5,029 nt of DNA from Flavobacteriales bacterium UBA3442. Lineage in GTDB: Bacteria; Bacteroidota; Bacteroidia; Flavobacteriales; Schleiferiaceae. Made by a program: the position numbers and the translations under genes. The DNA lies in assembly GCA_002378565.1 (NCBI GenBank), contig DFSH01000004.1, positions 1 to 5,029 of the forward strand, given 5' to 3'. Shown here in pieces: positions 1-4,959 of this stretch; within the stretch, counting starts at the first letter, position 1; every line of letters starts with the position of its first letter. The notes under the pieces were generated by a model. That model did not search any database and was not told the DNA's origin. It saw only the letters and a program-made list of their open reading frames with translations.

Positions 1-392
1 TCTACCTTCATCGAAAGCAACTCTCGGTTGAGCGCCTCTGGCCGTGGCCAGGGGTAAAGGATGACTTCTTCCAGCTCCACACTTAACCATTGCATGGTAA
101 CAATAGCTAGGTAGGCATCGCCAATCAGGCTGTCGGGAATGTAGAGCTTGCTTGGCTCAAAGCCAAACCGCTTGATCAGGATGCTGTCGCCGGGAACGGC
201 AACCATGGAAAAGAACCCATCATCGCCAGATTGGCTGTTCAAATCTCGCCCTATAACAGATATGTTGGCGTTGGGGACATGTTGTGCACTGGAGTCAGTC
301 GTTAAAATGACACCGCTTACTTGAACAATGCGCTCTTGCGCAAGGAGCTGGAATCCAAACAGGAACAATAAAAGGGCAAGGAATGGCTTCAT
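1..392 (-). CDS. Exported carboxypeptidase-regulatory-like domain protein (3' end cut by window edge)
   Basis: I translated 130 codons from the ATG at 392 down to the left edge; the reading frame stays open and the C-terminus is missing. Residues 1-19 form a signal peptide (MKPF, then a Leu/Phe-rich core ending LLA-QE), so the product is exported. Residues 23-110 resemble the CarboxypepD_reg-like beta-sandwich common in Bacteroidota surface proteins: VSGVI near 25-29, VPNANISVIG near 39-48, a DDGFFSM turn near 57-63, and a GDSILIKRFGFEP strand pair at 68-80. The PWPRPEALNRELL stretch (114-126) after the domain resembles a motif I recall from similar Bacteroidota proteins. The gene starts 14 bases after the M23 peptidase stop on the same strand, so the two are probably cotranscribed. 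There is no Shine-Dalgarno sequence. The family is recognised, but the ligand and exact role are not known. Confidence 0.8.
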   Translation of the reverse strand, partial: MKPFLALLLFLFGFQLLAQERIVQVSGVILTTDSSAQHVPNANISVIGRDLNSQSGDDGFFSMVAVPGDSILIKRFGFEPSKLYIPDSLIGDAYLAIVTMQWLSVELEEVILYPWPRPEALNRELLSMKV

Positions 393-406
393 GGGGTCGA
401 CTGCTT

Positions 407-1987
407 TCAAAAAGAATGCCTAAAGGTAGTTGCATTGCCTGCTTCATCTTCTGCCACAACGACCAATTCACCAGATTCAGGTAAATCTGAGACCAGGAGT
501 CGTTGGTTTTTTGCATCATGGTAGGCCCACACCCACTGCCCATTTACGGTAACTGTCATGCTTTGGATGTCCAGCCGATTGTCAGCAAGGTGGAGGGTGG
601 CAAGAGATCCCTGGCGTTGAATCCATCGAATGGTCGGTGCTGTGGTGTCGACGCTTAGTTGCATGTGACCCCATTGCTTGCTTCTAAATTGAAGGCGACC
701 ATCCGTCAACAAACGACCAACAAGTCGAGACTGGTTACCGCGAAAATCAGTGACAATTAACAGGGTTTTATCCAAAGGTTCTGTCCATTCCTTGGAAACG
801 GTCCAAGTGTAAGTGAAGGGCTTGAGTACGGGCGCAGTGCTGGACAAGGACCATTGCCATTGCTTGTCACCTTTGCGCAAAGAGAGACTCGGACTGTGGG
901 TGAAAGAATGCGCTGGGAAGCTAACCTTCATGCTGCCTTGTTGTAAGCTTCCAGGCAGTCGGTAGTCATGGGTCAATCGGGCAGAGGTCAATGGCTTGAG
1001 CTGCACATCGCCATGCAATGTTGACCGATTGCCATGTGCATCTTCAACAGTGAGGGTGAAATGGTGTTTGCCCTGTGTTGGCAGGGACCCACGACCTTCC
1101 CAGATGTCCGCTGGCTGCTGCCCATCCTTTAAGGCAAAAGGAACAATCCGGTAACAACGTCGACCCTTTTTCATCTGAACGTCCATGTGCATCAAGGCGT
1201 CAACCCCTCTGCTTTGGTGAAAAGCGAAGCGTTGAATGTGCAAGGTTTGCATGCTTTCGCCGACCTGCAAAGTGATCCGTTGAATGCCTAGGGGCCGACC
1301 GCCGGACTCCATGTGATCGGTCACATCCAATGCCAAATCTTGCCAGCTTGTGAGAATGAGTTCGCTTGCAAGTTGATTGTCTTTTCCTGGTCGATGAAGT
1401 TGCCATGCACCTTCGGTAGACTTTGCGTACAATCCACGTATTGCAGGTTGGACCTTGTCATTGACAACAAGCCCATAAGTCAATGGATTCAAGGGTTCTT
1501 CTGTCTGGCTGTCTCGCCATTCCACATGCAAATGCGGGCCGCCTGAGCCGCCTGAATTTCCGCTCAGACCAATGATGTCGCCAGCCTTGATGGGGAATTT
1601 CCCCTTAGTTACAGGTATGTCTATCACATAGCGGTGATTCCTTTTTGCGTAAGCCATTGCATGATCCATCCATGCTTGTTTGAACTCACTCAGGTGAGCA
1701 TAAACCGATGTGTGGCCACTAGGGTGTTCCAGGTAAAGCGCCCATCCAAAACCGCCAGGTTTGATCACGATTCGGCGCAAATCACCATCTGCCATGGCCC
1801 GGACAATCTGCCCAGTTTTTCCCTGAGATCGAAGGTCAATACCGGAATGAAAATGGTGGTGGCGCATCTCGCCAAATGACCCAGCCATGGAAGCAGGTAT
1901 ATCCATGGGCTGATGGGTAATCGGGGGAGATTGGGCATGAAGCATGAAGCAGGAGATCCATCCAAGGGTTATCAACCATCGTCGCAT
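407..1987 (-). CDS. Exported M23 (LytM-type) zinc metallopeptidase with C-terminal Ig-like repeats
   Basis: Predicted murein endopeptidase that cleaves peptidoglycan cross-bridges in the periplasm. The 526-residue product has a signal peptide (residues 1-19, cleavage near HAQ-S). The M23 domain spans about 30-175. All residues expected by analogy with LytM are present: the HxxxD motif (H47, D51) and the second His of HLH (H154) as zinc ligands, with H98 (YAHLS) and H152 as catalytic histidines. A glycine-rich SGNSGGSGGPHLH stretch leads into the HxH. Inside the domain, 105-130 is an insertion. The C-terminal 350 residues look like several beta-sandwich domains; a VxDxxGNxS-like motif occurs at 314-322, 412-420 and (as EDEAGNAT) 513-520, and DTTAPTIRW at 447-455 is typical of Ig-like linkers. 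The start at 1987 is supported by the signal peptide and by a TACCTTTG box four bases upstream. The gene is divergent from the coiled-coil/zapA unit, so a role in septal wall remodelling is plausible but inferred. Confidence 0.93.
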   Translation of the reverse strand: MRRWLITLGWISCFMLHAQSPPITHQPMDIPASMAGSFGEMRHHHFHSGIDLRSQGKTGQIVRAMADGDLRRIVIKPGGFGWALYLEHPSGHTSVYAHLSEFKQAWMDHAMAYAKRNHRYVIDIPVTKGKFPIKAGDIIGLSGNSGGSGGPHLHVEWRDSQTEEPLNPLTYGLVVNDKVQPAIRGLYAKSTEGAWQLHRPGKDNQLASELILTSWQDLALDVTDHMESGGRPLGIQRITLQVGESMQTLHIQRFAFHQSRGVDALMHMDVQMKKGRRCYRIVPFALKDGQQPADIWEGRGSLPTQGKHHFTLTVEDAHGNRSTLHGDVQLKPLTSARLTHDYRLPGSLQQGSMKVSFPAHSFTHSPSLSLRKGDKQWQWSLSSTAPVLKPFTYTWTVSKEWTEPLDKTLLIVTDFRGNQSRLVGRLLTDGRLQFRSKQWGHMQLSVDTTAPTIRWIQRQGSLATLHLADNRLDIQSMTVTVNGQWVWAYHDAKNQRLLVSDLPESGELVVVAEDEAGNATTFRHSF

Positions 1988-1991
1988 GGCT

Positions 1992-1999
1992 CAAAGGTA
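1992..1999 (-). promoter_or_regulatory. Bacteroidota-type -7 promoter box for the M23 peptidase unit
   Basis: On the minus strand the sequence reads TACCTTTG, a full match to the TAnnTTTG -7 consensus of the Bacteroidota housekeeping sigma factor. Only four bases (AGCC) separate it from the peptidase ATG at 1987. That places the expected transcription start at or within a base or two of the ATG, so the message is probably leaderless. No clear -33 TTG element is visible at the usual spacing. Confidence 0.6.
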
Positions 2000-2020
2000 G
2001 GTTCAAGACTTAAGTTATCC

Positions 2021-2028
2021 TACCTTTG
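2021..2028 (+). promoter_or_regulatory. Bacteroidota-type -7 promoter box for the coiled-coil/zapA unit
   Basis: TACCTTTG matches TAnnTTTG fully and mirrors the box of the opposite gene. It ends two bases before the ATG at 2031. With a normal spacing of about 5 bases to the transcription start, the message would begin near 2033, inside the first codon. This argues that translation starts at the in-frame ATG at 2049, after a leader of about 15 bases. No clear -33 element is seen. Confidence 0.6.
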
Positions 2029-2030
2029 AA

Positions 2031-2339
2031 ATGGAAATTCACCCTGACATGTCAAGCACAGAAAAACACATCGTAAGCGTTCAAAATCAGGTGCATGAGC
2101 TGATTGATCGCTACCGCCATCAGATGGATGAATTGGAAGCTCAGGCTGAAGACTTAGACAATGCACATCAAGCATTGGGCAAGCAAGCGGAAGCTTTGAA
2201 GGAGGCGACTCAAGCCATGGAAAATATGCAATTATTGATGGCTTTTAACGGTGATGTGGCCGCAAGGCAATCACTCAACAAGCAGCTCACCGTTTGGATG
2301 AGGGAAATCAACACTTGCATTGCAAAACTCAACGCCTAA
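2031..2339 (+). CDS. Small coiled-coil protein encoded directly before zapA
   Basis: A 102-residue, soluble, mostly helical protein with no signal peptide or membrane segment. Residues 15-67 are rich in Glu, Gln, Ala and Leu with a heptad pattern typical of a coiled coil (for example VHELIDRYRHQMDELEAQAE). A short second helix, 78-101, ends VWMREINTCIAKLNA. As I recall, Bacteroidota genomes commonly carry an unnamed protein of about 95 residues with this layout, ending in a (V/L)REID.CIA.L-like helix, just before zapA. The gene overlaps zapA by one base (TAATG), which implies translational coupling and a shared role in division. Its shape and size recall gammaproteobacterial ZapB, a coiled-coil partner of ZapA, but I see no sequence evidence of homology. 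The start at 2031 is the longest option; the promoter box at 2021-2028 and the usual family length favour the ATG at 2049 (96 residues). Confidence 0.82.
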   Translation: MEIHPDMSSTEKHIVSVQNQVHELIDRYRHQMDELEAQAEDLDNAHQALGKQAEALKEATQAMENMQLLMAFNGDVAARQSLNKQLTVWMREINTCIAKLNA

Positions 2340-2665
2340 TGAGCAAGGATAAGTTGAAAATCAAGGTAAGTATTGCGGACCGTGTGTACCCGTTGACCAT
2401 TGAGAGAAGTGAAGAGGAGCGGGTTAGAAAAGCGGTTTCAATGATTGCATCTGCTATGTCTCGATTTGAGGACAAGTACGCAGTCAATGACAAGCAGGAT
2501 GCCCTTGCCATGTGCGCATTGCAAGTTGCCAATCAGATGCTCGGCTTAGTTGCTGCGTCCAAAGCTCCTAAGGAGGGCTTGAATGAGGACACGTTGGATC
2601 GTTTGCGAAGCATGGAGACCCAGCTTCAGGCTGTTTTGGGCGATGACCCTGCAGTCAGCGATTAA
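2339..2665 (+). CDS. zapA: Cell division protein ZapA
   Basis: ZapA binds FtsZ filaments in the cytoplasm, cross-links them and stabilises the division ring. The 108-residue product has the expected layout: an N-terminal FtsZ-binding head with KIKVSIADRVYPLTIE (7-22), a helix with EEERVRKAVSMIASAM (25-40), then the family signature YAVNDKQDALAMCALQVAN (47-65), followed by a C-terminal coiled-coil helix (about 80-101) for dimer and tetramer formation. The ATG at 2339 overlaps the TAA of the preceding coiled-coil gene (TAATG). An in-frame ATG at 2294 exists but would lie well inside that gene and ahead of the family's N-terminus. The stop overlaps, tail to tail, the stop of the HAD phosphatase. 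In many Bacteroidota rny (ribonuclease Y) follows zapA; here it does not. Confidence 0.93.
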   Translation: MSKDKLKIKVSIADRVYPLTIERSEEERVRKAVSMIASAMSRFEDKYAVNDKQDALAMCALQVANQMLGLVAASKAPKEGLNEDTLDRLRSMETQLQAVLGDDPAVSD

Positions 2666-3270
2666 TGCAAGCCTTTGCTGCTGAGGTCTTGCAAAAGGGT
2701 AGGTAACGCTTGCCGAGCTTTCCAATAGGAAAGATAGCTTGTGGAAACGGCGATGCGCTCTTCCAGAGCTGCATCGAATTGCCCCATTTCAACCAGGTTT
2801 CTTTCTGCAAATTCACGCACAGCGTGATCGCCTTGTAAAACCATGTCAACCAAGCCTTTTCGCTGCGCGAATTGGACAGTTTCCTGGGTGGCTGTTCGTT
2901 GAACCATAGCCCTGAATGCCACCTCTTTAGCTAGCCCAAGGTCAAGAATATCATCAAAGACAAAAGCCCAGTCGTGAGCCGGTATGCCCCAGAGGGTTTC
3001 CAAGAAGGGTATGGCCAATCGTTTGTCTTTTGCGTGAAAGCAAAAAGCATCCAGGTGTTCCCGCTTCGCAAAGGCTTCCGCGCTGGGATTGCGCTCACCT
3101 GTGACAATAGCTACAGGCAAGGGCATGCCCTGCTGCTGGTGATGAGCAAATCTCAACATATTCAAGCCCATGCTGTCGATCTCTGAAAAGGTGCTGCTTC
3201 CATCAACCGCTTTGCGGCCATCGTGAAACACACCATCCCAGTCGAGCACAAGGGCCTTGAATCTTTTCAT
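2662..3270 (-). CDS. KdsC-like HAD-superfamily phosphatase
   Basis: A cytosolic 202-residue HAD hydrolase of the KdsC (3-deoxy-D-manno-octulosonate 8-phosphate phosphatase) type. Motif I is DWDGVFHDG (D10 nucleophile, D12 acid/base), matching the DVDGVLTDG form of KdsC. Motif II is IVTGERNP (T57), where KdsC has ITGR. Motif III is the AKDKRLA stretch (K81/K83). Motif IV is FDDILDL (D106, D107, D110), where KdsC has GDDLND; the Gly and Asn are replaced. DHAVREFAE (148-156) corresponds to the KdsC terminal GAVRE segment. About 45 further residues (158-202, including SYLSYWKARQAL) go beyond the usual KdsC end. The gene overlaps the transaldolase-CBS gene by four bases (ATGA), so the two products probably act in one pathway, likely removing phosphate from a sugar or sugar-acid phosphate. 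The substrate is unknown, and I do not name it kdsC because the partner is not a KDO enzyme. Confidence 0.85.
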   Translation of the reverse strand: MKRFKALVLDWDGVFHDGRKAVDGSSTFSEIDSMGLNMLRFAHHQQQGMPLPVAIVTGERNPSAEAFAKREHLDAFCFHAKDKRLAIPFLETLWGIPAHDWAFVFDDILDLGLAKEVAFRAMVQRTATQETVQFAQRKGLVDMVLQGDHAVREFAERNLVEMGQFDAALEERIAVSTSYLSYWKARQALPTLLQDLSSKGLH

Positions 3271-4277
3271 AGCAAATCTTGAATGTCAATCAAGCCAATG
3301 GCTACAGCGTCATCTGTCACGACAAGTTGGTCCACGTGCAATTTGTGCATGGCCGCAATGGCATCCTCCACAGTGCAGTTTGAAGGAATGCTTGCCGGCG
3401 TGGCAATCTCATGCATGCTGTCCAAGCTTTGACTGAGGTCAGGTTGGCTGCCTTGGCTGAGTAATCGTCGCAGGTCACCGTCTGTGAACACGCCAATTGG
3501 CTTCAGCTGTTTGTCAACAACCACCACGGCACCATAGCCGCTTGCAGTCATTTTCAATAAGACGTCTTGCATGGGGCTTGTTGCCTGAACCATGCAGTCC
3601 TGTGTTTTCATTACGTCAGCAACGAGCGTGTTCATCCGGTGATGATCCTGGTAGAATTGTTCGGTTCCCATGCTGGTCATGTGATTGTCGCTCATGGTTT
3701 TAAGGATTTTCCACGGAACGGTGATGGCATCCACGCCAAGGTCAATGGCATTTCTCACATGCTCATTGTGTCTGACTGAGCTAAACATGACCTTGGTTTC
3801 AAAGCCATACTCGTGTTTCATGTCAACGATGCGTGACACCAAGTCCAAAGCATCAATGCCTTGATCTTGCAGACGTCCGACCAAGGGGCAGACATAGGTT
3901 GCACCGGCATTCATGGCCAAATAGGCTTGTTGAACGGTGTAAACCAAATGAAGGTTGACCATGAAGCCTTCATCGGTCAATTGTTTGCATGCCTTAGCGC
4001 CTTCAAGTGAAATGGGGATTTTGTACACAGTGCTGCTTCGGTCCAGACCAAGTTCCTCCTGGCGCTTAGCTTCTGCAACAATGCTGTCACAATCACGGCC
4101 AAGGGCCTCAATCTGAAGGATGGGGACTTTATCGGCCAACTGCAATAGGGTGGCGTTCAAATCTTTCACACCATTGCGCTGCATGAAGGTGGGGGTGGTG
4201 GTTAGTCCAGCCAAAAAATTCAAGGTAAACGCCTCAGTAACCTCCTGCATGTCAGCAGAATCTAAATACAATTCCAT
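3267..4277 (-). CDS. Transaldolase/fructose-6-phosphate aldolase-like domain fused to a KdsD-like CBS pair
   Basis: A 336-residue cytosolic fusion. Residues 1-215 follow the small FSA/TalC transaldolase fold: MELYLDSAD start (D6), AGLTTTPTF (23-31), LQIEALGRD (54-62, Q55), VYKIPISLEG (84-93) with K86 as the likely Schiff-base lysine, GATYVCPLVGRLQDQG (125-140) with R135, and KVMFSSVRH (162-170) with S167. Compared from memory with E. coli FSA, Asp6, Gln59, Lys85, Arg134 and Ser166 are kept, but Asn28, Thr109 and Tyr131 become T28, H110 and L132. Residues 220-336 are two CBS motifs; the first (VADVMK, then GAVVVVDKQLKPIGVFTDGDLRRLL) closely resembles the CBS pair of KdsD/KpsF arabinose-5-phosphate isomerases, but the SIS isomerase domain is absent. 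The CBS pair may sense a nucleotide or sugar nucleotide. The ATG at 4277 matches the family N-terminus and lies five bases after a TATTTTTG box. An aldol-type step on a sugar phosphate is plausible; the substrate is unknown. Confidence 0.87.
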   Translation of the reverse strand: MELYLDSADMQEVTEAFTLNFLAGLTTTPTFMQRNGVKDLNATLLQLADKVPILQIEALGRDCDSIVAEAKRQEELGLDRSSTVYKIPISLEGAKACKQLTDEGFMVNLHLVYTVQQAYLAMNAGATYVCPLVGRLQDQGIDALDLVSRIVDMKHEYGFETKVMFSSVRHNEHVRNAIDLGVDAITVPWKILKTMSDNHMTSMGTEQFYQDHHRMNTLVADVMKTQDCMVQATSPMQDVLLKMTASGYGAVVVVDKQLKPIGVFTDGDLRRLLSQGSQPDLSQSLDSMHEIATPASIPSNCTVEDAIAAMHKLHVDQLVVTDDAVAIGLIDIQDLL

Positions 4278-4282
4278 GCGGC

Positions 4283-4290
4283 CAAAAATA
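4283..4290 (-). promoter_or_regulatory. Bacteroidota-type -7 promoter box for the transaldolase/HAD unit
   Basis: On the minus strand the sequence reads TATTTTTG, a full match to TAnnTTTG. Five bases (GCCGC) separate it from the ATG at 4277, so transcription should start at about the ATG and the message is probably leaderless, as for the M23 unit. No good -33 element is visible. Confidence 0.5.
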
Positions 4291-4302
4291 CGCCATCATC
4301 CC

Positions 4303-4310
4303 TTACTTTG
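4303..4310 (+). promoter_or_regulatory. Weak -7-like box for the DUF4294 unit
   Basis: TTACTTTG matches five of the six fixed positions of TAnnTTTG (T instead of A at position 2). It sits one base before the ATG at 4312. With normal spacing the message would start near 4315, which would favour one of the in-frame ATGs at 4318, 4327 or 4351. It is divergent from the box at 4283-4290 with 12 bases between them. Confidence 0.35.
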
Positions 4311-4311
4311 C

Positions 4312-4959
4312 ATGAAGATGAATCCAATGTCTTTAGCTCTTAGTCAACAAATGCCTTTGCACCGCTTTGCATGCCTCGTGCTGCTTCTGTCAGCATGGCC
4401 ACTGCAGGGTCAGGTTCAGTCTGGGATGTCAGTGATATCAGGGGACTCTGTCGCATGGCAGCTGTTGGATCAGGTGCTGGTGTCTCCCCATCCAACTTTT
4501 GATGATGTAGAAGCTAGAAGGCGCTATTTGATACTGCGGTCCCGGGTGATTAAAGTCTACCCCTACGCCAAGTTGGCTGCTGAGAAGTTAGATACAATGA
4601 ACGCAGTCCTTGCCACAACAAGTAACCCTTGGAAACGGCATCGACTTGTGAAGCGTTTTCAGCGCTTCCTTCGCCATGAGTTTGAACCAGAACTCCGCCA
4701 ATTGACCACGTCGGAAGGTCAGATATTGTATGTTTTGATTCATCGTGAAACCCACATGACCGTGTTTAAGTTGATCCGAACATACAGGGGCTGGTTGCAA
4801 GCAGTGAGTTGGTCAACCGTAGCAACATGGTACGATGCCAGCTTGATGAAAACCTACGATCCGATCAATCACCCTGAAGATGCCCTGATAGAGTATATCT
4901 TGGTCCAAGCCTTTGCAGATCGCATTTTGGCACCACGCACTTTCTATTTTCAAGAATGA
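4312..4959 (+). CDS. Exported DUF4294 family protein
   Basis: From the ATG at 4312 the product is 215 residues, close to the usual length of DUF4294 proteins, a Bacteroidota family without a known function. A hydrophobic segment, HRFACLVLLLSAWPLQGQ (17-34), looks like a signal peptide with cleavage near 33-36, so the protein is probably periplasmic. The family core is clear: RYLILRSRVIKVYPYAKLAAEKL (71-93), a basic helical stretch with WKRHRLVKRFQRFLRHEFEPEL (107-128), GQILYVLIHRETH (136-148), then the aromatic RTYRGWLQAVSWSTVATWYD (156-175) and KTYDPINHPEDALIEYIL (180-197). The frame is open further upstream to 4120, but that part overlaps the divergent transaldolase gene and does not look like this family. 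In-frame ATGs at 4318, 4327 and 4351 are alternatives; the one at 4351 would give the most compact signal peptide. It overlaps the next ORF by ATGA, so the pair is probably translationally coupled. Confidence 0.87.
   Translation: MKMNPMSLALSQQMPLHRFACLVLLLSAWPLQGQVQSGMSVISGDSVAWQLLDQVLVSPHPTFDDVEARRRYLILRSRVIKVYPYAKLAAEKLDTMNAVLATTSNPWKRHRLVKRFQRFLRHEFEPELRQLTTSEGQILYVLIHRETHMTVFKLIRTYRGWLQAVSWSTVATWYDASLMKTYDPINHPEDALIEYILVQAFADRILAPRTFYFQE

Larger units (their letters stand above)
1991..2029. repeat. 11-bp inverted repeat containing both divergent -7 boxes
   Basis: TCAAAGGTAGG (1991-2001) is the exact reverse complement of CCTACCTTTGA (2019-2029), with 17 bases between the arms. Each arm contains a complete TACCTTTG box for the gene it faces, so the symmetry is that of a back-to-back promoter. 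The arms extend three bases past the 8-bp box (A on the downstream side, GG on the upstream side), which would also fit a shared regulator site. The transcripts are predicted to start outside the arms, so an RNA hairpin is unlikely. A small palindrome, ACTTAAGT, lies in the spacer at 2008-2015. Confidence 0.75.

Noticed and set aside
295..543. Minus-strand 82-codon open frame spanning the M23 stop and the start of the next gene
   Set aside because: It overlaps the real peptidase C-terminus and the signal-peptide gene at 392; its translation has no signal peptide, domain or family resemblance.
1934..1946. GCATGAA repeated in tandem in the M23 signal-peptide region
   Set aside because: Two seven-base copies inside the hydrophobic signal sequence are explained by the coding content; no larger repeat surrounds them.
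2294..2338. Earlier in-frame start for zapA at 2294
   Set aside because: It would overlap 46 bases of the coiled-coil gene; the ATG at 2339 gives the normal ZapA length and a TAATG coupling.
2666..2693. TGCAAG/CTTGCA hairpin just after the zapA stop as a terminator
   Set aside because: The stem has only six clean pairs, a long loop and no T-run on either strand, and it lies within HAD coding sequence.
3267..4277. Frameshift or assembly join as the cause of the transaldolase-CBS fusion
   Set aside because: The reading frame is continuous through the linker (about residues 205-220) with no stop or composition break, and the CBS part fits functionally with the KdsC-like neighbour, so a genuine fusion is the simpler reading.
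4120..4311. Upstream extension of the DUF4294 open frame to an ATG at 4120
   Set aside because: It lies antisense inside the conserved N-terminal half of the transaldolase gene, and the -7-like box and signal peptide point to a start at 4312 or later.
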